Below are positions 53,480 to 63,659 of a stretch of DNA of 64,000 bases, in pieces; within the stretch, counting starts at the first letter, position 1, and each line of letters opens with the position of its first letter. Origin of the DNA: Phytophthora hibernalis (Eukaryota; Oomycota; Peronosporomycetes; Peronosporales; Peronosporaceae); contig JAAKBF010000028.1 of the NCBI GenBank assembly GCA_012656075.1, positions 124,001 through 188,000 on the forward strand, read 5' to 3'. The position numbers were made by a program, and so were the translations under genes. A model generated the notes under the pieces. It had not been told where the DNA came from and did no database searches. It saw only the letters and a program-made list of their open reading frames with translations.

Positions 53480-55330
53480 AAAATCCAAGAAGATCGGCTC
53501 GAGCTCGCAAGAAGTCGACACGACTAGAGGACTTCGTATCTACGGTGTTTAGCTCCTCGGTCTCGGCAACTGCGACGATGAAGATCGAGGTGCCAAAGTC
53601 TTGGAAGGAGACGATGGCTTCTTCGCGTAAGAAGGAATGGCTTGAAGCCACGAAGGGGAGTTCTTGGCACAGCTCGAGAACGGCACTTGGGAACTAGTAC
53701 CGAGGCCGAAGAACGCACACATCTTGAAGAACAAATGGGTATGGACACTCAAGGAGAATGAGTTGAGGGTGTTGCGGTTCAAGGCTCGACTAGTGGTGCT
53801 CGGTTGCTACCAGATATGGGGAATTGATTTTGATGAAACGTTTGCTCCAGTGGTGAGATTTGAGACTTTACGTCTTGTCTTCCTATGGGCTGGGTTGACG
53901 AAAGCTGTAGTGAAGCAGTTTGACTTTGTCACTGCTTTCCTGAACGCACCAACCGAACGGATCATCTATATGGAGCAACCTGAGGGGTTTGTGAAGCGTG
54001 GTTACGTGGACTTTGTGTGCCTTCTGAAGAAGAGCATCTATGGACTGCGGCAGTCACCTCGCAACTGGAACAACACGCTGCATCTCGTGCTTATTAAGTC
54101 CGGCTTCTGCCAGAGCTACAAGGACGAAGGGTTATACTGGATTCGGATTGAGGGCAGACTTGTCCTTCTAACCAATCTATATGGATGACATTCTGCTAGT
54201 TGGTGAGGAAGGGGATGTGGACTTCGTTGACAAAGCGCTGACGGAACGCTTCAAGATGAAGATCCTCGGCGATGTGAACTATTTGCTTGGGCTAATGAAC
54301 CTGAGACCCACGTCTCGTTCAAGCAGACGAAGTACATCCAGGACATCATGGCGAAGTTCAACATGGATTCCGCGTACCCAGTACGCATTCCGATGACAGT
54401 GGATGGGGTAAAGCTGCTAGATGCTAGCCCTCAAGAACATGAGAAGTGTAAGAATCTGCCGTACAGAAGTCTTGTTGGGTGCCTACAGTATTTCGTGAGT
54501 GGGTCGCGCCCTGAGCTGGCGACGGCCGTGCGGATCCTCAGTAAGTTCCTCAACACGTATGGTGTTGCGCATTGGCGGGCTGCAAAACGAGTGCTGCGGT
54601 ACTTGACAGGAGGCCAGGACATGGGATTGCAGTTTGACTTTGTCAAGGCACGCCAATTTGACAAGCTGTGCATTGAGGTCTACACAGATGCAAACTTTGC
54701 GTCTGAAGGTGGAGATATGAAGTCCGTGAGCGGCTTTGCAGTGTTCTGTAATAAACAGTTGATCTCTGCAAGGTGCTGGAAGCAAGATAACCTAGCTGAG
54801 AGTACTTGTGAGGCCGAGCTGATTGCGGCGAACACTGGGCTGCATGACGCTGTCAGGCTAGAACAGCTAGTGGATGATCTGGGCTTGGCAATGGAATTCA
54901 CGACACTGTACTGCGACTCGGCAAGTGCTCGTGAGATGATGAAGCACGCTGGAAAGCATCGCAGAACCAAGCAGCTCAACGTCAGTGACCCCAAGATTCG
55001 TGAGTACGTGAAAAAGCGGGAGTCAAGATTGAACCCGTGTCATCGAAAGCGAATGTGGTTGATCTATTGACCAAGCCTCTTCCTCTGGATGCCTTTCAGC
55101 GGCACAGAGAGAAGGTAGGAGTGCATCCTGCCAAAAGAAAAGCAAATGAAGGCCACGCGCAAAGTGCACCACCACAGCAGAGTGGAGTGCAGAGTGTTAA
55201 GGAAGAGAACATCCCCGAAACCGGTGAGTCCGACAAGGAAGCTGCTGGGCAGCAAAGTCAGGGCCGTCGAGGAATCCTGGTTCGCTTCAAGAAGAGAGCC
55301 CAAGCTAAATGGAAGAAGAAGAGAGGGTGA
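53464..55330 (+). pseudogene. pol: Copia reverse transcriptase and RNase H
   Basis: Starts with a basic linker (NPRRSARARKKSTRLEDF). RT (53664-54188) has NKWVWTLK, FKARLVVLGCYQIWGIDFDE, FAPVVRFETLR and VKQFDFVTAFLNAP with the first Asp. After a one-base shift, YMDDILLVGEEGDVDFVD (54178) gives the Asp pair and YLLGL the end of the thumb. A further shift near 54310 leads to the RNase H frame (54348-55070): LVGCLQYFVSGSRPELATAV, VYTDANFASEGGD, STCEAELIAANTG and YCDSASAREMMKH, then in the last frame SKANVVDLLTKPLPLDAFQ, the normal Copia end, plus an extra Lys/Arg-rich tail to 55330. All catalytic residues of RT and RNase H are present. Confidence 0.85.
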
Positions 55331-55538
55331 ATCGTCACGACAAGTGGCATGAGGTTCTGGCAGTGAGGGCTGAAGCACCAGATGCAAAGAAGACCAGATC
55401 CGACTACTTGTAGGAAGTGTATAGTGGCAAAGGGTGAATTCGTGGTTCTTGTCATTGAAAATGCTAACGATGATATGTGTTTGGCATGTTGCAGATGAAC
55501 CACAAGCGGAGCGCCTCGATGTTGAGGTCGAGAAGAGA

Positions 55539-55676
55539 GTAAGAGAAATTGTTCGACTTCAACCAGACAAGCTGGGACGAGGACGCTGCCGTTAGTTGAA
55601 GTAGCAGAGGTTTAGCCACACGAGGCTTGATCTCTAGAAGAAACCCGTTGATTCGAGAATCTGCGGGCTGTCACTC
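55539..55676 (+). repeat. 3' terminal repeat of the Copia element
   Basis: 138 bp, identical to 51317-51454; it follows the RNase H tail after about 210 non-coding bases. Confidence 0.85.
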
Positions 55677-55679
55677 AAT

Positions 55680-58140
55680 ACTACACTCCTGGTGCTCAAG
55701 GCTGTTGCCTGCACCACCTTCAGTGCCAAGTGCTCTTAAGTCATTAACTTTCTCTTAGAAGGAATCCTATTTTGCTTCTAATTAAATGGTTGCTACTTGT
55801 AACTATGCCAATCATGCCTGCGTATTTACTCAAACGTCCAATGCGTGTAACTCTCTTACCATGTATCCATAGACCACCGGGCGTAATAATTTTCCTAAAT
55901 TTTGTTGTGCTAAGGTAGCTGCAGGAAATGTTTCATTCACACTGCACGAATAGTTTTCCGTGAATGATGCGATTTTAGATTTTGTACGTAGTCTTGCATG
56001 AAAGTGAGCAATGCAACGACGCACGCATATTCTTACTGTATGAATGCCGGACAATAACCAACATGATGTGGTGTCATCATTTTTATATTTAATGGACACG
56101 CGCTGTATGCATTCCAAACGTACGGAATTTATCTACACACCACTGTAGTTTACGGTGCTCGGTATTATAGTACTTGTATTAAGTAGTGGTGCTGGTGCTC
56201 GAAGAAAAAGACATCCAAAATGTTGCTCGAACGGTCATATCATATCATAGAGGTGTGTTGTCCTAATCTTCTGCGGATGGGTCAACCGCCATAAATAAAA
56301 TAATATTCGATCCGGCTATCAAATATAACAGGGTTTTAAAGCTTCTTTGTTGAAGTATCCAAATCGTATTACGACAGGTACAAGAAATGCAAGGATTCAG
56401 ACCTCGTTGCAATCCCTGGTAGACTCTGGATATAAAATCCAGAGAACAGAATGCATGAACCAGGCAGCACGGACCACTGATTCATAAAGCTCATATTTGT
56501 ATTTGCCATCCAGTAAACAAGTCCAAGACACATTATCACGAATATCATGGGTGCTGGCATCGCCGACACACTTTCTTGAGCGGCACGCAACGGTCCTAGA
56601 CTATATTATCATCGTCAGGGCCGTTCTTAGAGAAACGAACTTGACCAAGATGTTTTATTTTGCGCAAACGCCAAGTTACGTCAACTATAATTGACATCAA
56701 TGTACCTCCCTGAAAACGGTATGCTTTTGCCTCATACCGCAACGCCCACTTAAAGAGAAAAGACTCGCGCCCTCGGCCCGCGCTTCATCACGCCGTACGT
56801 GGCTTCCCAGCGTCGCACGGCCGTCCTCTCCAGTTTAGTCGCGTTCTCCCCGCCTGCTCTTTCCAAGAAGGCGTCGATCGCGCGTCTTGGCTGCGTCAGA
56901 GGCGAGTAATCGGTCGTTGTCCAAGTCACACGCGTAGAACGGTATTACGCGCCTTGTAGCGAGCGCCCATCGAAGCCGAGCAGCACCACGAGACGCCGCC
57001 GTCGCCGAGGACCGCATTTGATCTCGTGGAGCGCCATGAAGGCCCTGCGCCAGCTGTGAGGGCTATCTCTCCTTCCGCACAACTCCGTCGTCCCCGCCGC
57101 CCATCCTGCGATGCTACTGCTTCCTTGTTCGCACAACCTTCCATTACTGTGGGTACTGATGTCTTGTGAGTTTTGTCCTTTGGGTTTTGTGGCACGAACA
57201 GCACACTGGAGGACGCGTATCACATGCTGCGACTCAAGGGCGAGGCGGACGTTTTAGTTGTACAGGAGTGGGCAGGCAAAGGCAACATGCACATCTACCA
57301 GCACGGCTTGCTTTAAAAGTCATTTACCTTTGTTAGCCGCAGTACTCGCTCTCATTAATAATTGGAAAACTCTCAAAAGGTGAGTCGATTTTGAAAATCA
57401 CTGCAAAAGGTGACTCTTGCTTGAGTGTGATATGAGATCTCTGCTATGCAGTAGTTTTCAATCGAGTCCTCTTTTGGAAGTTATTTTATAATTCTTCAGT
57501 AGATGAAGATTTGAAAATATTGTGTGTTGTAGAAGATTTGCTGACTTGTCGTGTTTTGTCATGGATCGATGTTTCAAATCTAAATGGAAATGACTATTAA
57601 AGTGATACAAACGATCCATCCCTCTGGAGCAAGAGCGGGGTAAAAGGCTACTCGCTCGGCAAGCCGAAATAACGCCTGCGCTTTAAAGATCCGTGTGCGC
57701 AGCACGCAGGGTTACACATAGATCGGCTGAGGGTTGTGTCATCGCTCTCAGGGTTTTCAAGGGTGAGGCTCTGGTGTATTAATATTTTCCCTGTCCGCAT
57801 CTCTCACTTTCATGATTTGTAGCAAGATGACATCCCTCCTTCAGGCGACTTCAAAATTTATACGCTGTAGAAAAAGACTGCGAATCATACCTGCACAAAT
57901 ATTAAGTTTCAGTAGATCTTCATTTGTACACTCTAAATTCGCTTAAAAACGGGCGAGCAGTAAAAGATGAAAGATAAAAACGAACCATACTTAGTATCTG
58001 GAAAGGTATCAATGCCGTTTGGTCTCCAAGTAGGTTCTGTATTAGACCAACTGTGCCTTAGATGTATGCAGCAGGAATCCGTGGAAATATGCATGGATAT
58101 CCGGAGCGTTCATGCTACAGTGAAAAGGTAAAAAAGGCTG
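55680..58140. other. Long stretch without a recognised gene
   Basis: Mostly AT-rich. A GC-rich island at about 56740-57320 has protein-like frames on both strands. On the plus strand a frame ends at about 57316 with LEDAYHMLRLKGEADVLVVQ and GNMHIYQHGLL, preceded by pyrimidine-rich sequence ending in ACAG that could be a splice acceptor near 57200. I do not recognise it; a remnant exon is possible. The dispersed repeat 57727-57838 follows. Confidence 0.4.
57727..57838. repeat. Dispersed repeat, first copy at 4967-5065
   Basis: See the shared block GCTCTCAGGGTTTTCAAGGG at both places; this copy carries a short insertion with ATTAATATTTTCCC. Confidence 0.7.
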
Positions 58141-58238
58141 GACCAGCCGTAAAGTTTGATTCCTTAAGACACACCGATTCAATGCGACAGTGGTAAAAAC
58201 TAAACTCACATATTTTGAAATGACTTGGAAACTGTACG

Positions 58239-58442
58239 TACCGTAACGTTCGGATTCAGTAAGGCACACCGATTCAATGCGACAGTGGTAAAAACTAAAC
58301 TCGCATATTGTGAAGTGACTTGGAAACTGTATGTATTATCTTTTTACAATCCGTAAAAACTAAAATTGTCCTTGAATTATGAAAATTTTAAATAGCAAGC
58401 GACCTTTTTACCATTGTCTCATTGAATCCGAACTTTACGGTA
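58239..58442. mobile_element. 204-bp MITE, family B, with a partial copy at 58147-58238
   Basis: Ends TACCGTAACGTTCGGATTCA and the reverse complement of TGAATCCGAACTTTACGGTA. The interior is an inverted match to 49968-50154. Directly to the left, 58147-58238 repeats the first 90 bases (CCGTAAAGTTTGATTCC, ACACACCGATTCAATGCGAC), i.e. a head-to-tail partial copy. Confidence 0.8.
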
Positions 58443-58640
58443 CGCAAGCAATCTCAGGAACAGGAACTCGTCCGGTGTCGGTGCGCTTAATCCATACTAA
58501 ATGTATGGTCTGACCACAGCGGTATCATACTAAATACTAATCCAAATCAAATGTGAACCCAGACTACATGTAATTAATTATGTGAACGCTTCACTGCGCT
58601 AGTATAATACAAGTATTTTAATACATGTATTCCTGGGGGT

Positions 58641-59206
58641 GCGATTGGAGGTGCGAATTTGCGAAAACAAATAAACCTTGGAAACTATATATCTACTTAG
58701 AAAAATGGACATTTATATTCAGTATTATTTGCAGAATACAATGTCCTGTATAAACTTATAAATTACATTCGAGTTGCCTGTGTCGTCCACCTCAGCTAAG
58801 TAGCTCAGATGTATGTTGCGCGAAGGTTGGCCAACCACTAGGCCTCGGCAAATTAGTGAACAAAGTCTGCGGCTGCGAAGCAGGCAGGAGACTCTCCGAG
58901 AACGTATGCCTAGCGTACACTGTGTACACTGTGTACGTTGTCCAACTGGTACACACAAAATGAAAAGTGGTCCCTGTAACGTGCAGTCTGGTACTTCGAA
59001 GTATTTTGTATGCTAAAAACTGCTGCCAGTCGTGCCTATGACAAGCCTCGGAATTGATTTGGGTGTACAAGCGAAGAAGGCTTGATATTTTTAAAGAGGA
59101 AAAGCGCTTTTTCTCCTTTTATTTGCGTTCTATCCCAGCCTTCGCGGAGCAACTCTCATCTTTTCGTCTGTGTCTTCCTGAATTTCAGAGCTTCTTCGTG
59201 CAACGC
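58641..59206. repeat. Segmental repeat, copy 2 (first copy 50185-51033)
   Basis: Same order of blocks as copy 1. Contains GTGTACACT in tandem near 58917-58938 and the 12-bp palindrome TACTTCGAAGTA at 58992. Confidence 0.7.
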
Positions 59207-59209
59207 ATT

Positions 59210-59985
59210 AAAATATGATAGTACCGGTGTATTACCGGTATAGTGCACACTACACATATTTTAATACATACCGGTACTATTAAAATAGTATGTTCACGTA
59301 CTTCGAAGTAACACAGGTATCCCCATCGACAACGAGATTGTTCACGAATTTATACGAATGCTGAACAGCTTACGTAACACAGGTTTTGGTAAAGTAGAAG
59401 GGTGTGCTATTTGACTGAAGAACAAGGATGGAACTGTTGCTCAGTGCCAGATAAGGCAAGCCTACGACTGAGGAAAGTGGCACTATTATCAGTCTACACG
59501 TACGATTCTATTTACGTGATGCAAACTTCTCCGTACCTGTACTGTATTCTGGTTCAAGAGCACTTTGGGGCTTTGTAGCTTCCATGTTTATGCGGGGGCA
59601 ATTATGAATACTTTGGTCAAGTTACAGTACCGTACTCGCCGGAGCCAGCACAATTAGCATCCTGTACAAGATCTTGTAAGTGATCTGCTTGTCTTTAGAT
59701 GGGCTTTAGAAGACCAGCTGTTGCTATAATACAAAAAGCTCGTTGATCACGTAGAGACTACCGGTACACGAAAGCGGCAATCATTGCTGCCTGGCAGATG
59801 CTCCACTATTAATAGTGTGTGTCTATCCGTTCAGCGGGCTCTTCACAGTTCGAACAGCATTTCTCAACTCGCACTCCTGACGACAGGCATTCGAGTTCAC
59901 AGCAAGCAGTTCAAGTGCGAATGAATTCTTGCATTCCAAGGCTGCAGAACAGTGGGGGTTGCCTACCGGTAGTACTGCCCTTGGC
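59210..59985. other. Upstream region of bZIP copy 3, palindrome-rich, non-coding
   Basis: Contains an imperfect foldback at about 59216-59288 built around ACCGGT palindromes, TACTTCGAAGTA at 59299, CACTATTAATAGTG at 59803 and TACCGGTA at 59759 and 59964. No promoter element could be identified with confidence. Confidence 0.5.
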
Positions 59986-59988
59986 GGT

Positions 59989-61052
59989 ATGGAGGAGCGC
60001 AGCATGTCGAACAACTGCCTTTTCGCTAGCAACAAAGGTTCCAGGCAGTCACATTTACGGCCTCGAAATTTAACGTGCTATTCACCGACGCCCCAGGCTC
60101 AGTTACCTGACATTATATCAGCTGCTTCTGAAAGGGACGCGGCAGCGGTGGACGGACTGCTATCACTCATGGGCAGGAAGAGGAAGAGAGAACCGTCAAA
60201 GTGTTTTTACCCTTCCATGGCTGCGTTGCCGTGTTCTCCTGGTGCTAGTTCTGCCCCAATGACAGATACTGAGTCGGTGAAGAGTGATGAGCAAGTCGCA
60301 GTAACGCTGGAGTTGGCTTCGCCACAGACGAAATTCCAACAAGACCTTAGCCGGGAGATGCAGATCAGGTACACAAAGGAGCAGGACGACCGCACGAAAT
60401 ACCTTGAGGTGGAAGTTCGACAGCTAATTGAGGGGATCAAGAAGCTCGAACAGCTACGTCGAATTAGTTCTACCGCTCTCCCGGCGTCAGAAAATGTGTG
60501 GACTGTGGTGTCAAACTATTTTCAACTCTTTCGCCACGGCCTTCGGTCGAGAGCACAAGTCTCCATCCCAACCAACTCCCGGATCTCTACTCAAGTCAAC
60601 TTCCTGCAGACGATGATGAGATCTGACGCTGCGTTTAACGCAGGAAGAGGTTCGGATGCGATGATCAGAAGTTGGAAATGCATCTCCCTATGGTTTCAAG
60701 ACGTTGAGCTTGAGGTTGAAGCGTTGCTTGGGGGTGTGGGCGGTGCTCTTGTTGCTACAACGACAACCAGCATCACTGTCACAGAGCGAACGCTTAGAAA
60801 TGTGTTTCCGCACCTGTACTGCAAGAGTCAAGAATACGAAGGGCTGGCTGAGAAACTACTCGGTCAACGTATCGTCATGTGCGGCTCGACACGTTTTGGG
60901 TGGGATCCTGAGCTTCACCGCGTTAGCAGTGTGATGGCAGAGTCAGACTTGTTCACCCGATGCTGTCGCTACTTGGCAATTTAGAAGATGTCGCGCGAGT
61001 GTTCGAGAAGTCCATCATTTCTCCCGATTTCAATTGGAGGTCAACGTCGTAA
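59989..61052 (+). CDS. bZIP-like protein, copy 3, basic region degenerate, C-terminal frameshift
   Basis: I take the ATG at 59989 (MEERSMSN) as start; the frame is open further upstream but only from a TTG. The N-terminus is Ser/Pro-rich with a basic MGRKRKREPSK. Where copies 1 and 2 have a strongly basic RYRKKK, this one reads REMQIRYTKEQDDRTKY, followed by a zipper-like LEVEVRQLIEGIKKLEQLR. The conserved blocks VVSNYFQLFRHGL, MIRSWKCISLWFQDVELEVE, VFPHLY, GQRIVMCGSTRFGWDPEL and AESDLFT follow. The frame stops at 60984; one missing C in the run at 60956-60958 would restore a further 25 codons (MLSLLGNLEDVARVF) ending at 61052, matching copy 2. Loss of basic residues suggests that, if expressed, it dimerises without ordinary DNA binding. 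Best preserved copy. Confidence 0.7.
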
Positions 61053-61194
61053 CTCTGCTACTACTAATAATCAACCAAAATTCAGGACTCACGTCTGTTG
61101 TAACCTCGTCATTCCGTTATAAAAAACATACCACTGATACTATTAATTCGCCTCATCTTCTGGCGCTGTGGAAACTCGGAATCTCTTACAACCG

Positions 61195-63552
61195 TCAGTG
61201 AAAGATAGGTGATTTAAGCCTCGCAACGATCCTGTCGAGCCGTTTCACAAGTTTCGTCACCACCTTCCGCGTATCGATCGTATTGTCGTCGAAGATGTGG
61301 GCCTTGCTCGCCTTCACCTTCGGGTGGCATGACACATATTCCTGCATCTTCCGTGCAAGTTCACTCGGGTCACAGATCGATTGGAGCAGGGGTGCAACTA
61401 CGTGAGACGTCACTGCGAAGAAAAACCGCGCTTCAAATTCGCCAACGTCTTGGTACTCTTCAGTAGCTGCAGCAAAGGCGAACCCCTTAAAGTTGATGCC
61501 AAAACCATCCGGCGCTTTGTTAGCTTTTCCGAAGCCTGAAGGGCGTGGCTTTTGAAGTGTTGGGACCTGTGCATTAATAATCAAGCGAGACATATCTCTA
61601 ACGAAAAGCAAACACAAAATATGGGCAAGTCAATCCTAAACTCATACCACCAATATTGCTGCTAGAACGAAGCGTACCTGTCCAGGGGTGTCTTTGCGGG
61701 AGACGCAGGTGGGACGTAGATTTCTTGAAGCGAAGTGCTGTGGAACCCTTTCGAGTCCAGGTACAACTCCATAGCTTTGGCTAGGTTCTTTAACTCGTCA
61801 GCTGCTTTGGGTGGCATTTTCTTGACCCGTGTTGGCAGTTGTAGCGCATTTGCGTTCTCTGGATCAAACGCCAAAAATGATTTTTCCAAGTGCTCCAGTA
61901 GGTCTTCGTCATTAATAAGCAGTTCATTCAGCCGCTCCCACAACACGCTAGCGAAAAAGTAGTGAAGGTTGGCGAAACGATCCAGTCTCTGCAACTTTCC
62001 ATCCTTCTGCTCCAATCCAATCGTTTTCTGAACAAGATTAACAATGTGAAGCACTACATTCTTCAGAATCTGGATCAAGTGGTCACCAATGTACGTTCCA
62101 TGGGAGTCCAGCATCAGTATTGATGCTGTCACAAGTGATCCAGAATGTTTCCGAGCCGAGAACAACTTCTTCACACGAAAAGGAGCCAAAATCAGCTCGT
62201 GCTCTTCCCTAGACTGCATGAAATCCTCGTGAATTATTGCTGTAAGCCGTAGAATCTCTTCGTCGACACGTTCCAAAAGCTCAGGTAAAATGGGGGTTAC
62301 CAGCTGGAGCATCCTCTTACGAGCTGCTGTCGGAGACACGCCAACAAAATCATCCACGATATCTTGAGCAGCAGGTCCTAAACTCGTCAACGTGTTGTAA
62401 CATTCTTTGCGCTGGGTTTCAATCTTAGCCAGAGCCTGGGGAACCCAAGTTGCACGAGCATGAACCGCCAGCATCTCCTCAAGTTTCTTCGCGAGCACAG
62501 AGCTGGATGCTAGACCACGATCGATATACCCCGGCATTTTCTCTTCAAACCACGCCTTTTCTTCGGTCTTGGCTTCATCCAACGTCAACTCTGGTGCTAA
62601 ACGTGTATCTCGGTTCTTGATCGCCACGTACCCATGTTTCAGCTCCACAACGTCTTGTGATGTGCCTTCCAGTCGACTCACGACTTCGGCCAAGGGAATC
62701 TGGGTTCGTTGCATCAAGTGCACGATCCACCATCGTGAGGACACCGATCGTGTTGTCCATGAGATTATACTGCTGCACCAACTGGAACGCCTGCGAGTTA
62801 CACACTCTCTCAAAGCCGGTACGACCGCCAGTACCAGCGTGTTCGGCATTTTTAGATACTTCTCCACGAGCGCTCGAGTGCACTGCATCATATCAGCCGG
62901 TTCATCGGCGCGTCGTCCCGCGACGATACCCGGCAGCTCGACCACGTTCAGATTGGGCACATGGGGCGATTGCACCTCAATCTCCAGCACATGATCCACC
63001 ACTCCTTTTGTTTTCTCCTGGTCAACAATTTCCTGCATCCACTTTCTCATATGCTGCGCTGCCTCGTCGGGCGTAAAGATCCTACCTGACTCGACGTGTT
63101 TCCGTCCGTCAGAGTAATTTAACTTCATTTTAATCTGCTCATTGGCTTGGGGCTTTCCGCAATGCGGCATGAGGTCCAGGTCGCCTTCAACTTCATCATT
63201 GCTCTGCGACGTGTGGCGTAGCTTGAGGAGGATGGGCAACTTGGTGAACACGTCACTATCGCGGGGAACAGCGGCATCATGGCAAGCGCCTCCAAGACAC
63301 TGGACTTGCCGCTGCTCCCTGGCCCACGATAACGAGTTGCGGCAGCGTGAGCTCCAGCTCCGCCAGAATGTCGGTACCTTCTTCCGTCGCGCGGTAAAGT
63401 CCCCCACGAAGCCGCTGAGAACCGCAGCGGCGAGGCCTTCCGCAGAGGATGCACCTGGATCAGGGGTGTTGGATGCTGCACTGAGGGAGATGCTTGGGGC
63501 GCTGGGGCGGAGGGGCGCCACCGCCGCCTGCAGCCACGTTGGTCGCACACAT
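61195..63552 (-). CDS. Dynamin/Mx-like large GTPase, one intron, indels in the GTPase domain
   Basis: Large GTPases of this superfamily polymerise on membranes. Reads leftward; the ATG at 63552 (MCATNVAAGGGGAPPP) is a likely start, in a different frame from the rest. GTPase motifs: P-loop GQG-SSGKSSVLEAL (about 63330, split by a missing base), FTKLPILLKLRH (switch I), VVELPGIVAG (G3, Glu for Asp of DLPG), and IGVLTMVDRALDATNP (G4, near 62760, out of the main frame between compensating shifts). The middle/stalk region runs in one clean frame from about 62690 to 61678. Intron 61598-61677 joins PLDR to DMSRLIINAQ in phase. Exon 2 (FEARFFFAVTSHVVAPLLQS, KMQEYVS) fits the GTPase effector region and ends at 61195. 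At least four single-base indels, all in the GTPase half and several at homopolymers: recent pseudogene or assembly errors. Mx-like versus other dynamin subfamily is not resolved. Confidence 0.75.
61598..61677 (-). other. Predicted 80-nt intron in the dynamin-like gene
   Basis: Minus strand: donor GTACGC at 61677, branch-like ATTGACTT, acceptor TTTTCGTTAG ending at 61598. Splicing joins GAC AG to A GAT ATG and preserves the frame. Confidence 0.75.
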
Positions 63553-63659
63553 GGATCGGAGAATGCGGAAAGGTTTGGGAATGGGTTGAAGAGAAAATAT
63601 GGAGGCGCCAGGCTTCGCTGATTGGCTGTTTGAAAATGTTCCAATACAGTAATGTGCGT

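Larger units (their letters stand above)
51317..55676 (+). mobile_element. Ty1/Copia retrotransposon with identical 138-bp terminal repeats, gag deleted
   Basis: Direct repeats 51317-51454 and 55539-55676 (GTAAGAGAAATTGTTCGACT to GCGGGCTGTCACTC) are identical and flank a plus-strand Copia pol in the order protease, integrase, RT, RNase H. The repeats do not begin TG and end CA, so they may be only the inner part of the LTRs. Only about 70 bases separate the left repeat from the zinc-knuckle region, so most of gag is missing. Two in-frame stops and at least three frameshifts. Confidence 0.85.

Noticed and set aside
56835..57223. Minus-strand frames over the GC-rich island
   Set aside because: Several overlapping frames of equal quality and no motif; cannot be told from composition effects. 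Mentioned only as a possible exon remnant.
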